Program-made: the position numbers and the translations under genes
Assembly: GCA_001750645.1 (NCBI GenBank)
Contig: MEIF01000012.1
Coordinates: 1-47,629, forward strand
Length of the DNA: 47,629 nucleotides
From: Gammaproteobacteria bacterium AqS3
GTDB taxonomy: Bacteria > Pseudomonadota > Gammaproteobacteria > MEIF01 > AqS3
Direction: 5' to 3'
The notes under the pieces: model-generated
What the model was told of the DNA's origin: nothing
The model's input: the letters and a program-made list of their open reading frames with translations, nothing else
The model's database searches: none
Shown: positions 31,463-39,937 of the stretch, in pieces
How the letters are laid out: each line of letters opens with the position of its first letter
Numbering within the stretch: position 1 is the first letter of the stretch

Positions 31463-32872
31463 TCACTCAGACCCCTTGAATTCGGCCACCAGCGCCGAGA
31501 CCACGTCCTTGGCGTCGCCGAAGATCATGCGGGTGTTCTCGGCGTAGAACAGCGGGTTGTCAATGCCCGAAAAACCCGAGGCCATGGAGCGCTTGAGCAC
31601 GAAGACGGTTCGGGCGCGGTCGGCCTCGAGCACCGGCATGCCGTAGATGGGGCTGGATTCATTGCTGCGCGCATCGGGGTTGACCACGTCATTGGCGCCG
31701 ATGACGATGCACAGGTCGACGGTTTCCATGATGGGGTTGATGTCCTGGGGCTCGGCCAGGCGGTCGTAGTCGACGTTGGCCTCGGCCAGCAGCACGTTCA
31801 TGTGCCCGGGCATGCGGCCGGCGACCGGGTGGATTCCGTAGCGCACCTCGGCGCCATTGGCCTCGAGCAGCTCGCCGAGTTCGCGCACGGCGTGCTGCGC
31901 CTGGGCGACCGCCATGCCGTAGCCGGGGATGACGACCACCGAGCGCGCCGCCTCCAGCAGATACCAGGCGTCCTCGATCGACAGCGCCTTGACCTCGCCG
32001 CCGCTGGTTGCTCCGGCGCCGCCTGAATCGGCGCCGGCGCCGAAACCGCTGAACAGCACATTGGCCAGCGATCGGTTCATGGCCTTGCACATGATCCCGG
32101 TGAGGATCAACCCGGCGGCGCCGACCAGCGCCCCGGCGACGATCAGCACCTTGTTGAGGATGACAAAGCCGGCCGCGCAGGCGGCCAGCCCCGAATAGCT
32201 GTTGAGCAGCGAGATCACCACCGGCATGTCGGCCCCGCCGATCGGGATCACCGCCAGGATCCCGAGCAGCAGGGCAATGCCGACGAGCCCGATCAGCAGC
32301 TCGACGCGCTGCCCCTCCCACAGCCCCAGCGGCATGACGATCAGCAGCCCCAGAGCGGCCAGCAGCAGCAGCACATTGAAGGCCTGCTGGCCGGGGAACA
32401 GCAGCGGTCTGCCCGGCAGGATTTCGGCCAGCTTGCCGAAGGCGATCAGGCTTCCGGAGAACGTGATCCCGCCGATCAGCACGGCCAGGGCAATGGCGAC
32501 GACGACCGCCCCGTCCGGCCCCTGCACCTGCATCGGGGCGAACTCGACCGCACCCAGCAGCAGCGAGGCGACGCCGCCGAAGCCGTTGAACAGCGCCACC
32601 AGCTGGGGCATGCCGGTCATCTGAACGCGCAGCGCTATCACCAGGCCGATCAGCGCCCCCAGCGCCAGCCCCAGGCCGATCCAGCGATAGTCGAGGATGC
32701 CGGTGTCGAGCAGCGTCACCAGCACCGCCAGCAGCATGCCGCAGGCCGAGGTCAGGTTGCCGCGGATGGCGCTGTTCGGGCTGGAGAGCTGCTTGAGCCC
32801 GAAGATGAACAGCACCGAGGCCAGGATGTAGCCCAGCCCGGTCAGCGCCTCGACATTGAAGAAGTCGCTCAC
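31463..32872 (-). CDS. pntB: NAD(P) transhydrogenase beta subunit
   Basis: PntB is the membrane proton channel plus NADP(H)-binding domain III of the proton-translocating transhydrogenase, which makes NADPH from NADH. The product is 469 residues: about nine membrane helices in the first 270, then domain III with the nucleotide motif IPGYGMAVAQAQ, GRMPGHMNVLLAEANV and VIGANDVVNPDA. The GTG at 32872 overlaps the pntAb stop as GTGA. Confidence 0.95.
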   Translation of the reverse strand: MSDFFNVEALTGLGYILASVLFIFGLKQLSSPNSAIRGNLTSACGMLLAVLVTLLDTGILDYRWIGLGLALGALIGLVIALRVQMTGMPQLVALFNGFGGVASLLLGAVEFAPMQVQGPDGAVVVAIALAVLIGGITFSGSLIAFGKLAEILPGRPLLFPGQQAFNVLLLLAALGLLIVMPLGLWEGQRVELLIGLVGIALLLGILAVIPIGGADMPVVISLLNSYSGLAACAAGFVILNKVLIVAGALVGAAGLILTGIMCKAMNRSLANVLFSGFGAGADSGGAGATSGGEVKALSIEDAWYLLEAARSVVVIPGYGMAVAQAQHAVRELGELLEANGAEVRYGIHPVAGRMPGHMNVLLAEANVDYDRLAEPQDINPIMETVDLCIVIGANDVVNPDARSNESSPIYGMPVLEADRARTVFVLKRSMASGFSGIDNPLFYAENTRMIFGDAKDVVSALVAEFKGSE

Positions 32873-33159
32873 GAGCGGTCTTTGCGGCTGAACATGCGCA
32901 GCATGCGGTGCGTCACCGCATAGCCGCCGACCACGTTGATGGTGGCGAAGGCCACGGCGGCGACGCCGAGGCCGATGGAGAGCGCATCCTGCCCCGCCCC
33001 GCCGGCCTGCAGCGCCCCGACCAGCGTGATCCCCGAGATTGCATTGGCCCCGGACATCAGCGGCGTGTGCAGGGTCGAGGGGACTTTCGAGATCAGCTCA
33101 AAGCCCAGAAAGATGGCCAGTGCCAAAACAAACAGCAACAGAATGAATTCCCCGCTCAT
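32869..33159 (-). CDS. pntAb: NAD(P) transhydrogenase alpha subunit, membrane part
   Basis: This small 96-residue protein has three hydrophobic helices and the motif FELISKVPSTLHTPLMSG, typical of the separate domain IIa subunit found in three-gene transhydrogenases. The ATG at 33159 overlaps the pntAa stop as ATGA, and the stop overlaps pntB. In E. coli this segment is fused to PntA; the split form occurs in Pseudomonas and Rhodospirillum. Confidence 0.94.
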   Translation of the reverse strand: MSGEFILLLFVLALAIFLGFELISKVPSTLHTPLMSGANAISGITLVGALQAGGAGQDALSIGLGVAAVAFATINVVGGYAVTHRMLRMFSRKDRS

Positions 33160-34313
33160 GCGCTCTCCTCCTTTTTGCAGTGCTCGGCGACTGCGGTGTT
33201 GACCAGCTCCCCGGCATCGGTGATCAGACATCCGGCGATGATTTCATCGTCCGTGTCGGCCCTGATCTGACCCGCCTCGGCGTCCCAGAGCAGCTCGATC
33301 AGACCGAGCAGATTGTTGGCGTAGACCATGCTGGCGTCCCTGGGCACGCTGGCGGGGAGGTTGTCGCCCCCGACCACCTTGACCCCGCCGGGCGTGGTGA
33401 TGACCTCGCCGGCCACCGAGCCCTCGACGTTGCCGCCGGTCGCAGCCGCCATGTCGACGACGACGCTGCCCGGCTTCATGTCCCGCAGCACCGCCTCGGT
33501 GATCAGCCTGGGCGCCGGACGCCCGAACACCTGCGCCGTCGTGATGACGACATCGGAATAGGCGCAGACCCGGGCCTGCTCGGCCTGCTGCCGGGCGAGC
33601 TGCTCGGCGGTCAATTCCCTGGCGTAGCCGCCCTCGGTCTGGCCGGTCTCGCCGAGGTCGATGTCGATGAAGCGCGCCCCCAGCGACTGCACCTGCTCCC
33701 TGACCACCGGGCGGGTGTCAAAGGCCTCGACCCGGGCGCCGAGCCGCTTGGCCGTGGCAATGGCCTGAAGGCCGGCGACGCCGACGCCGATGACAAACAC
33801 CCGCGCCGGCTGGATCGTGCCGGCGGCGGTCATGAACATCGGGAATACCTTGCCGAGGTGCTGCTGCCCGAGAATGACGGCGCGGTAGCCCGCCAGGTTG
33901 GCCTGCGAGCTGAGCGCGTCCATCTTCTGCGCCAGCGTGGTGCGCGGGATCATCTCGACGCTGAAGGCCCGGATGCCGGCGCCGGCCAGCCGCCGCACCA
34001 GATCGGTGCGGCTGAACGGGTCGAGAAAGCTGATGTGCGCGGTGCCCGAACCCAGGGCGTCGATCTCCTCCTCGGGGCAGGGATTGACGCGCACGACCAG
34101 ATCGGCCCGGCCCAGCTCAGCCGCTCGATCTGAGACCACCTCGGCCCCCGCCTCGCCGTAGGCCGCATCGGCGACGTCAATGTGGCGGCCGGCGCCGGCC
34201 TCGACGGCGATGGCGATGCGCTCATCCAGCTTGCGCAGCTGCGCCACCGCCTCGGGGGTGAGGGCGACGCGGGTTTCGGTCTCGCTGCGCTCAAGAGGCA
34301 CGAAGATCCTCAT
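33156..34313 (-). CDS. pntAa: NAD(P) transhydrogenase alpha subunit, soluble NAD-binding part
   Basis: The product, 385 residues, is domain I, which binds NAD(H) in the cytoplasm. It has the alanine dehydrogenase/PNT N-terminal fold (ETETRVALTPEAVAQL), the Rossmann motif VIGVGVAGLQAIATAKRLGA with D/E acceptor in VEAFDTRP, and the mobile loop region SVVVDMAAATGGN. The ATG at 34313 has AAGGAG 9 nt upstream, the best ribosome binding site in this part of the window. A strong -10 lies about 45 bp upstream. First gene of pntAa-pntAb-pntB. Confidence 0.95.
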   Translation of the reverse strand: MRIFVPLERSETETRVALTPEAVAQLRKLDERIAIAVEAGAGRHIDVADAAYGEAGAEVVSDRAAELGRADLVVRVNPCPEEEIDALGSGTAHISFLDPFSRTDLVRRLAGAGIRAFSVEMIPRTTLAQKMDALSSQANLAGYRAVILGQQHLGKVFPMFMTAAGTIQPARVFVIGVGVAGLQAIATAKRLGARVEAFDTRPVVREQVQSLGARFIDIDLGETGQTEGGYARELTAEQLARQQAEQARVCAYSDVVITTAQVFGRPAPRLITEAVLRDMKPGSVVVDMAAATGGNVEGSVAGEVITTPGGVKVVGGDNLPASVPRDASMVYANNLLGLIELLWDAEAGQIRADTDDEIIAGCLITDAGELVNTAVAEHCKKEESA

Positions 34314-34358
34314 CGATCTGGACTCCTTCCGGCGGGGCGCTGCGCCAAAATCGCCGGG

Positions 34359-34386
34359 ATTATAAGGGCGCACCCGTTCCGTTCAG
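34359..34386 (-). promoter_or_regulatory. pnt operon promoter
   Basis: A perfect TATAAT (34359-34364, minus strand) is preceded by CTGAAC at 34381-34386 with a 16-bp spacer, matching three of six -35 bases. Transcription would start near 34351, giving a leader of about 38 nt that contains the AAGGAG site at 34323-34328. Confidence 0.6.
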
Positions 34387-34431
34387 GTTCTGCGGTTGCT
34401 AAAATCCGCCGGCTTGGGAACGCCTTGAAAC

Positions 34432-35139
34432 ATGCCCTCCAAGACCCTCAATGCCGATCCCGGCGAACTGGAAAAATTCAACGCCCTCGCCGCCACCTGG
34501 TGGGATCCCAACGGAAAGTTTCGCCCGCTGCACGCCATCAACAGCGCCCGCACCGGCTACATCGCCGAGCGCGCCGAGCTCAGGGACGCCCGCGTGCTGG
34601 ACATCGGCTGCGGCGGCGGCATCCTCTGCGAGGGACTGGCAAAACGCGGCGCCCAGGTCACCGGCATCGATCTGGCCGAGTCCCCGCTGCAGGTGGCCCG
34701 GCTGCACGCCGAGGAGGCCGGCCTCCCGATCAACTACGAGCTGATCTCCGCCGAGGCGCTTGCCGAGCGCGCACCCGAGGGGTTCGACGCGGTCTGCTGC
34801 ATGGAAATGCTCGAGCACGTTCCCGATCCGGCCAGCACCGTCGCCGCCGCCGCCCGGCTGGTGCGCCCGGGCGGGGCGCTGTTTTTTGCCACCATCAACC
34901 GCAATGCCTATAGCTGGCTGACCGCCATCGTCGCGGCCGAGTACATCCTCAGCCTGCTGCCGCGCGGCACGCACGAATACGCCCGCCTGATCCGGCCGGC
35001 CGAACTGGCCGGCTGGGCCGAGGCCGCCGGCCTGAGCCTGGTCGACCTCTCCGGAATGCACTACAACCCGCTGACCGGAACCGGCCGGCTGACCCGCTCA
35101 ACCGCGGTCAACTACATCATCTGCTGCTCGCGGGCGTGA
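34432..35139 (+). CDS. ubiG: Ubiquinone biosynthesis O-methyltransferase
   Basis: UbiG carries out both O-methylations in ubiquinone synthesis at the inner membrane. The product is 235 residues with motif I VLDIGCGGG at 55-63, an N-terminal FNALAATWWDPNGKFRPLH that is diagnostic of UbiG, CCMEMLEHVPDP, and the C-terminal MHYNPL. A TAAAAT at 34400-34405 may be its -10. The ribosome binding site is poor. The TGA overlaps the next gene's GTG. Confidence 0.95.
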   Translation: MPSKTLNADPGELEKFNALAATWWDPNGKFRPLHAINSARTGYIAERAELRDARVLDIGCGGGILCEGLAKRGAQVTGIDLAESPLQVARLHAEEAGLPINYELISAEALAERAPEGFDAVCCMEMLEHVPDPASTVAAAARLVRPGGALFFATINRNAYSWLTAIVAAEYILSLLPRGTHEYARLIRPAELAGWAEAAGLSLVDLSGMHYNPLTGTGRLTRSTAVNYIICCSRA

Positions 35140-35801
35140 AACCGCGCGCGGTGCTGCTGGATCTGGACGGGACGCTCGCCGACACCGCCCCGGACTTCTC
35201 CCTGGCGATCAACGCCCTGCGCACCGAGCACGGACTGGGCGAGCTGCCGCTCGATGAGGTGAGGCGCCACTGCTCCTGGGGTGGTGCGCGGCTGACCCGG
35301 CTGGCGCTCAACCTCGACGAGCCGGATCCGGAGCGCACCGCCGAGCTGCTGGACCACTACGCCCGCTTCAACGGCAGGCAGGCACGGCTGTTCCCCAGCG
35401 CCGAGCGGTGGATTGAAGCCTGCCGCCGGAGCGGGATCGCCTGGGGCATCGTCACCAACAAGCCGCGCCGCTTCGGCGAGCCGCTGATCGAGGCGCTGCT
35501 GGGGGAGCGCACACCGCTCTGCATCTATCCCGAGGATGTCGAGACCGCCAAGCCCGCACCGGACATGCTGCTGCTGGCCGCCGAGCGGCTCGACCTGTCG
35601 CCGCAGCAGTGCTGCTACGTCGGCGACCACAGCCGGGATTTTGCCTCCGCCCAGGCCGCCGGCATTGCCTTCATCCGCGCCGAGTGGGGCTACATCGACT
35701 GCGACGATGAATGGCCCGAGGCCGCCCTCGCCCGCCGCGCCGATGACCTGATGCACACCCTGAGCATCGCCGCACAGCTGACGGGCGAACAGGCCGCGTG
35801 A
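35136..35801 (+). CDS. gph: HAD phosphatase, Gph/MupP type
   Basis: This is a 221-residue HAD hydrolase with catalytic D9 and D11 (LLDLDGTLADT), motif II in VTNKPRRF, a Lys in AKPAPDML and VGDHSRDFASAQAAG. The family covers phosphoglycolate phosphatase and MupP, the N-acetylmuramate 6-phosphate phosphatase of wall recycling. The position between ubiG and a YciK-like gene is that of mupP in Pseudomonas, so MupP is the likelier function; sequence alone does not decide. GTG at 35136 overlaps the ubiG stop, and its TGA overlaps yciK. Confidence 0.85.
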   Translation: MKPRAVLLDLDGTLADTAPDFSLAINALRTEHGLGELPLDEVRRHCSWGGARLTRLALNLDEPDPERTAELLDHYARFNGRQARLFPSAERWIEACRRSGIAWGIVTNKPRRFGEPLIEALLGERTPLCIYPEDVETAKPAPDMLLLAAERLDLSPQQCCYVGDHSRDFASAQAAGIAFIRAEWGYIDCDDEWPEAALARRADDLMHTLSIAAQLTGEQAA

Positions 35802-36553
35802 GCATGAAGCTCTCCGACTACCGCCCGCCCGCCGACCTGCTCAGCGGCGCCGGCGTGGTGATCACCGGGGCCAGCCGCGGCATCGGTCGTGCGGTGGCGC
35901 TCGCCGCCTCAGCCTGCGGCGCCCAGTGCGTGCTGCTGGCGCGCTCGCTCGAGGGGCTTGAGGCCTGCGCCGAGGCCATCGACGCCCAGGGCGGGCCCGA
36001 GCCCATCCTGCAGCCGGTCGACCTCGGGCAAATCGACGCGGCCGCCGCCCGCCAGCTGGCCGAGGCGATCGGCGAGGCGCTCAATGGCGCGCTGGACGGC
36101 CTGGTCAACAACGCCGCCGTGCTCGGCCGGCGCTCGCCGGTTCAGAACATCTCGGAGGCCGACTGGAACGCGCAGATGCAGGTCAATGTGCGCGCCCCGT
36201 TTCTGCTGACGCAGGCCCTGATGCCGCTGCTGCGGGCGGCGCCATCGGCCAGCATTGTCAATGTCTCCTCGGGAGTCGGGCGCCGCGGCAGCGCCTACTG
36301 GGGCGCCTATTCGGCCTCAAAGTTTGCCCTCGAGGGGCTGACCCAGGTGCTCGCCGACGAGCTGGCGAACGTCTCCAGCGTGCGCGTCAACAGCCTCGAC
36401 CCCGGCGGCGTGGCAACCGACATGCGCGCCGGCGCCATGCCCGCCGAAGACCCCGCCACCCTGCCGACCCCCGAGGCGATCGCACCGGCCTTTCTCTACC
36501 TGCTGGGACGCGACGGGGCGCACCTCAATGGCCAGGCACTCAGCGCGCGCTGA
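35798..36553 (+). CDS. yciK: YciK-like short-chain dehydrogenase/reductase
   Basis: The 251-residue protein has the NADP motif TGASRGIGRA, NNAAVLGRR, the catalytic Ser in IVNVSSGVG and YSASK. It begins LSDYRPPADLLSGAGVVITG, like E. coli YciK. The substrate is unknown. The start is GTG at 35798 (GTGA overlap with the phosphatase) or ATG at 35804. It completes a ubiG-gph-yciK operon in which all genes overlap by 4 nt. Confidence 0.87.
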   Translation: MSMKLSDYRPPADLLSGAGVVITGASRGIGRAVALAASACGAQCVLLARSLEGLEACAEAIDAQGGPEPILQPVDLGQIDAAAARQLAEAIGEALNGALDGLVNNAAVLGRRSPVQNISEADWNAQMQVNVRAPFLLTQALMPLLRAAPSASIVNVSSGVGRRGSAYWGAYSASKFALEGLTQVLADELANVSSVRVNSLDPGGVATDMRAGAMPAEDPATLPTPEAIAPAFLYLLGRDGAHLNGQALSAR

Positions 36554-36569
36554 GGATCCGAGGGCGCAC

Positions 36570-37325
36570 TCAGCTGCTCCGATAGATGCCGTGCACCAGG
36601 ATTCGGTTGCCCAGCATGCGGATGTAATTGCCCTTGCGCAGACGCAGCAGCGATCGCCCCACCGCCTCCCTTGAGCAGCTCAGATAATTCGAGATGTCCA
36701 CGCGCGACTCATTCAGCAGCGCACCGTGGCGGTGAGGCAGCGCGCGTATCGATGAGCACAGCTCCAAAAGCAGGTCGTAAAGCCTCTGGTCGAGCGAATC
36801 AAAGGCCACGGAACCCAGCTTCTGGGTCAGCTGGGTGAGCTCCTTCCCAAAGATGGTCGCGACATGGTGCGTGCACTGCACCGAATTGAGCACCATCTCG
36901 GTAAACACCTGCCCCGACACGCGCACGCACTCGAGGTCGGTGTTGGCCTGGGCGCGCAGATCGGGTCGGGTTACGCCAAAGACAACGTCATAGCCGTACA
37001 GCTCGCCGCTGGCACAGCGCCCGATCAAAATCTCACCGCCATCCGGCTGGCAGTGGATCAGGTCGAGCTCGCCGCCGAGCACCAGATAGACCCAGCGTCG
37101 GTTCATGCCGATCGCATTCAGCACAGAGCCCTTTGAAAGCAGGTTGATGCGCCCGTGCTGAATCATGTAGCTGAGAATCTCCTCCTGGGGATTCAGGAGC
37201 TTCTTCTCCCGAATTTCCTCTAATCGAAAATCAATCTTTTCAGAAAACCGGCGGAATTCCGGCGGTCGCTTGGGGTCGTAGGGCTGATTGACATCAATAC
37301 GATGGGCAGACGCTAAATGAGACAT
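36570..37325 (-). CDS. Crp/Fnr-family transcription regulator
   Basis: The 251-residue protein has a cyclic-nucleotide-binding-like beta-roll (about 50-165; VYLVLGGELDLIHCQPDGGEI, GELYGYDVVFG) and a C-terminal winged helix with recognition helix YLSCSREAVGRSLLRLRKG. The N-terminus lacks the cysteine cluster of oxygen-sensing FNR, and the classical cAMP-contact set is not evident, so the ligand is unknown. ATG at 37325 has AGGTG 5-6 nt upstream; a TTG at 37358 in frame would fall inside an inverted repeat and lacks a site. It reads away from glyA and shares with it an AT-rich regulatory region containing two perfect palindromes, suggesting autoregulation or control of glyA. Confidence 0.87.
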   Translation of the reverse strand: MSHLASAHRIDVNQPYDPKRPPEFRRFSEKIDFRLEEIREKKLLNPQEEILSYMIQHGRINLLSKGSVLNAIGMNRRWVYLVLGGELDLIHCQPDGGEILIGRCASGELYGYDVVFGVTRPDLRAQANTDLECVRVSGQVFTEMVLNSVQCTHHVATIFGKELTQLTQKLGSVAFDSLDQRLYDLLLELCSSIRALPHRHGALLNESRVDISNYLSCSREAVGRSLLRLRKGNYIRMLGNRILVHGIYRSS

Positions 37326-37349
37326 TGATTCACCTGTGGCGGCAAGTTC

Positions 37350-37363
37350 GTTAATCAATTAAC
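37350..37363. promoter_or_regulatory. Perfect inverted repeat upstream of the Crp/Fnr gene
   Basis: GTTAAT-CA-ATTAAC is a perfect 14-bp palindrome 25 bp before the regulator's ATG. It resembles a FNR/Crp half-site pair only loosely. It is a candidate operator for the adjacent regulator. Confidence 0.45.
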
Positions 37364-37399
37364 CGGATTTATTTTGACCTTAAAACGACCGAGTGCCTA

Positions 37400-37418
37400 A
37401 ATATTAAAATTTAATATT
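37400..37418. promoter_or_regulatory. 19-bp AT palindrome in the promoter region
   Basis: AATATTAAA-A-TTTAATATT is a perfect inverted repeat inside an AT-rich island (about 37360-37440) within a GC-rich genome. On the minus strand it fills the 17-bp spacer of a possible promoter (TTGAAT, then TATTTA) for the Crp/Fnr gene. It could be an operator or a bend. Confidence 0.45.
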
Positions 37419-37492
37419 AAATTCAAATACTTATGAGATTTTGAGCGGCATTTTAACCCAATCAATGAATGGTGCCGGATCGGGCGCGGTGA

Positions 37493-37520
37493 TACAATCG
37501 CCCGCCTCCGGATGAAGGAG
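37493..37520 (+). promoter_or_regulatory. glyA -10 element and ribosome binding site
   Basis: TACAAT at 37493-37498 is a good -10, though the -35 is weak. Transcription would begin near 37505. AAGGAG at 37515-37520 lies 6 nt before TTG at 37527 and sets that codon as the start. The ATG at 37512 would lie only about 7 nt from the mRNA end and overlap the site itself. Confidence 0.6.
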
Positions 37521-37526
37521 CTTCTG

Positions 37527-38771
37527 TTGAGCAAGCCGCTGCTGTCTGAGGTTGATCCCGAAGTTTCCAGCGCCCTTGAGGCCGAGGCCAAACGCCAGGT
37601 TGAACACCTGGAACTGATCGCCTCTGAGAATTACGCCTCGGGTGCGGTGATGGAGGCACAGGGTAGCTGTCTCACCAACAAATACGCCGAGGGCTACCCC
37701 GGCAGAAGGTATTACGGCGGCTGCGAACACGTGGATGTCATCGAGCGGCTGGCCATAGACCGTGCCTGCAAATTGTTCAGTGCGCGCTATGCCAACGTCC
37801 AGCCGCACTCGGGGGCACAGGCCAACGCCGCCGCCTATTTCGCCCTGGTTCAGCCGGGCGACACCATCCTCGGCATGAGCCTGGACCAGGGCGGGCACCT
37901 GACCCACGGATCGCCCGCCAATGTCTCCGGCAAGCACTACAGGGCCGTGCAGTACGGCCTGGATGCGAACGGGGCGATCGACTATGAGGGCATGCAGCAG
38001 CTCGCCGAGGAGCACCGCCCCAAGATGATCATCGGCGGGTTTTCAGCCTATTCCGGAGTGGTTGACTGGGCGCGCATGCGGCAGATCGCCGATGCGGTCG
38101 GCGCCAGCCTGCTGGTCGACATGGCGCACATCGCCGGCCTGGTCGCGGTCGGGCTCTACCCCAACCCGATCGAATTTGCCGATGTCGTCACCACCACCAC
38201 GCACAAGACCCTGCGCGGCCCCCGGGGCGGGCTGATCCTCAGCGGCAGCGACGATGAGACCCTGCATAAGAAGCTCAACTCGGCGGTGTTCCCGGGCACC
38301 CAGGGCGGCCCGCTGATGCATGCCATCGCCGCCAAGGCCGTCTGCCTGCACGAGGCCGCCTCGCCCGAGTTTGCCGACTACCAGCGCCGGGTGCGCAGCA
38401 ACATCGACGCCCTCTGCCTGGCGCTCAAGGCCGGCGGCATCGACCTGGTCTCGGACGGCTCGTCCAACCATCTGATACTGGTTGATCTGAGCCGGGGCGA
38501 GCTCTCCGGCAAGGACGCCGAGGCCGCACTCGGCCGTGCCAACATCACCGTCAACAAGAACACCGTCCCCAACGACCCGCGCTCGCCCTTCGTCACCAGC
38601 GGGCTGCGGCTGGGCACGCCGGCGCTGACCTCGCGCGGCATGGGCGAGGCCGAGATGAAGCAGATCGGCGCCTGGATCGCCGCCATCCTCAACGATGCCG
38701 ACAACGAGGAGCTGCTGGACGACATCCGCGGCCAGGTCGTGCAGCTCTGCTCGTGCTTCCCGCTGCCCTAG
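37527..38771 (+). CDS. glyA: Serine hydroxymethyltransferase
   Basis: GlyA interconverts serine and glycine with tetrahydrofolate and is the main source of one-carbon units. The product from TTG at 37527 is 414 residues (E. coli 417). Motifs are [35 protein letters not shown] and the PLP lysine K227 in [15 protein letters not shown] (E. coli K229). The TTG start is favoured over ATG at 37512 by the AAGGAG 6 nt upstream. SerC, which makes its substrate's precursor, is encoded elsewhere in the window. A small monooxygenase-fold gene follows 6 nt after the stop. Confidence 0.96.
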   Translation: MSKPLLSEVDPEVSSALEAEAKRQVEHLELIASENYASGAVMEAQGSCLTNKYAEGYPGRRYYGGCEHVDVIERLAIDRACKLFSARYANVQPHSGAQANAAAYFALVQPGDTILGMSLDQGGHLTHGSPANVSGKHYRAVQYGLDANGAIDYEGMQQLAEEHRPKMIIGGFSAYSGVVDWARMRQIADAVGASLLVDMAHIAGLVAVGLYPNPIEFADVVTTTTHKTLRGPRGGLILSGSDDETLHKKLNSAVFPGTQGGPLMHAIAAKAVCLHEAASPEFADYQRRVRSNIDALCLALKAGGIDLVSDGSSNHLILVDLSRGELSGKDAEAALGRANITVNKNTVPNDPRSPFVTSGLRLGTPALTSRGMGEAEMKQIGAWIAAILNDADNEELLDDIRGQVVQLCSCFPLP

Positions 38772-38777
38772 CCCACC

Positions 38778-39104
38778 GTGCTGGGATACTTCGAGCCGCC
38801 CTACTACGCCGTCATATTCACCTCGGTTCGGGGCGGTGACACCGAGGGCTATGACGCCACCGCCGCGCGCATGTTTGAGCTGGCCTCGCAGCGGGAGGGC
38901 TTTTTGGGCGTCGACCTGGCGCGCGGCGACATCGGCATCACGATCTCCTACTGGCGCGATCTGGAGGCGATCCGCCGCTGGCGGGAGCAGGTCGAGCACC
39001 TCGAGGCGCAGCGCCTCGGGCGCGAGCGCTGGTATGCCCGCTACCGCGTGCGCATCGCCAGGGTCGAGCGCGAGTACGGCAGGGACTCGCCCGAGCTGCT
39101 TTAA
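38778..39104 (+). CDS. Antibiotic biosynthesis monooxygenase-fold protein
   Basis: This 108-residue protein starts at GTG 38778. The pattern AVIFTSVR, MFELASQREGFLGVD, ITISYWRDLEAIRRWR and the C-terminal RERWYARYRVRIARVER matches small ABM-superfamily dimeric ferredoxin-fold proteins found widely in bacteria. Their function is mostly unknown; some are haem- or quinone-acting oxygenases. It lies 6 nt after glyA and is probably co-transcribed, with no separate ribosome binding site. Confidence 0.8.
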   Translation: MLGYFEPPYYAVIFTSVRGGDTEGYDATAARMFELASQREGFLGVDLARGDIGITISYWRDLEAIRRWREQVEHLEAQRLGRERWYARYRVRIARVEREYGRDSPELL

Positions 39105-39113
39105 GCGCGCGGG

Positions 39114-39710
39114 TTAATCGCATTGCTCCAGCTGGCCGGCGTAGAGGCGGCTGCGCGAGGCCACGCGCAGTGCAACCTCCCGCAGCCAGGGCTTTTTGCG
39201 CCAGGTCTCGCGGGCATAGCCGCCGTGCCCCTCGTGGTAGGCCAGATAGAGCTGATCGACGGCATCGGCGCTGACGCCGTTGCGGGTGCGCGCCATCGAC
39301 AGATACCAGCCGACGAAGTCCACCGCATCCTTGAACTTGTCGCGGTCGGCGCCGCGATTGCCGGTCGCCTTGATGTACCACTTCCAGGTCTCCTTCTTGG
39401 CCTGGGGATATCCGCGCGCCGAGGACTTGGCACGACGCGGCGGCTTGGCCTTGCCATCAAAGCGGGATTCCTGGTGGATCACCGCCATCAGCACCGGCAC
39501 AGGGATCCCCCACTTCCTGGCGCTGCGCCTGGCCGCCTTGAACCAGCGCTTCTCGGCCTTGAATATCTGGCAGATCCCGCCCTCGGGGTCGAAGTCCGGG
39601 TCGGCCTGAACCGGAACCGAAACCGCCAGGCCCAGACTCAGCAGCAGCCCGAGCAGCGACCCTCCAAGCATCCCCTTTCGGTGCACTGCCCGCCCCGCTG
39701 CCCCAATCAT
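39114..39710 (-). CDS. Lytic transglycosylase, SLT family
   Basis: The 198-residue product has a signal peptide (LLGLLLSLGLAVSVPVQA, cleavage near residue 36) and an SLT domain: the catalytic Glu is E81 in AVIHQESRFDG, followed by SSARGYPQAKKETW and YEGHGGYAR-type Gly/Tyr residues. It should cut peptidoglycan glycan strands in the periplasm. Cys47 lies after the cleavage site, so it is not a typical lipoprotein. ATG at 39710 is assumed; an ATG at 39671 is also possible. It converges with the upstream plus-strand gene and diverges from the autotransporter gene. Confidence 0.85.
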   Translation of the reverse strand: MIGAAGRAVHRKGMLGGSLLGLLLSLGLAVSVPVQADPDFDPEGGICQIFKAEKRWFKAARRSARKWGIPVPVLMAVIHQESRFDGKAKPPRRAKSSARGYPQAKKETWKWYIKATGNRGADRDKFKDAVDFVGWYLSMARTRNGVSADAVDQLYLAYHEGHGGYARETWRKKPWLREVALRVASRSRLYAGQLEQCD

Positions 39711-39820
39711 CAGGGCGGGAGTTTATCCGCTATCTGCATGCAGGAAAAAAAACAACAGGCAATCGGTCAACCTGTGGCAATATGCAGCTGTCTGTCACGG
39801 CGGCGCCCGCCGAAAAAGAC

Positions 39821-39937
39821 ATGAAAGATTCCGAAATCACTGACCGTTCTGGGACAGAAATCCCGATCAGAACCCGCACCAAGGTGCAATCAGACCCCCT
39901 GATCACCCCGCCATCCCCCCGATTTCCCGCACCCTGA
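39821..39937 (+). CDS. Short leader ORF before the autotransporter gene
   Basis: A 38-codon frame starts MKDSEITDRSG and ends ITPPSPRFPAP. Its TGA overlaps the next ATG as TGATG at 39935-39939. It contains a C6 run at 39915-39920; one extra C would fuse it in frame to the autotransporter. Its MK start and Pro-rich TPPSPR end recall the leader of the gene at 45765 (TPPPSPRA). The ribosome binding site is weak (AAAAAGAC), so expression is uncertain. Apart from this frame, 39711-39820 holds only the divergent upstream region, with no clear promoter. Confidence 0.35.
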   Translation: MKDSEITDRSGTEIPIRTRTKVQSDPLITPPSPRFPAP

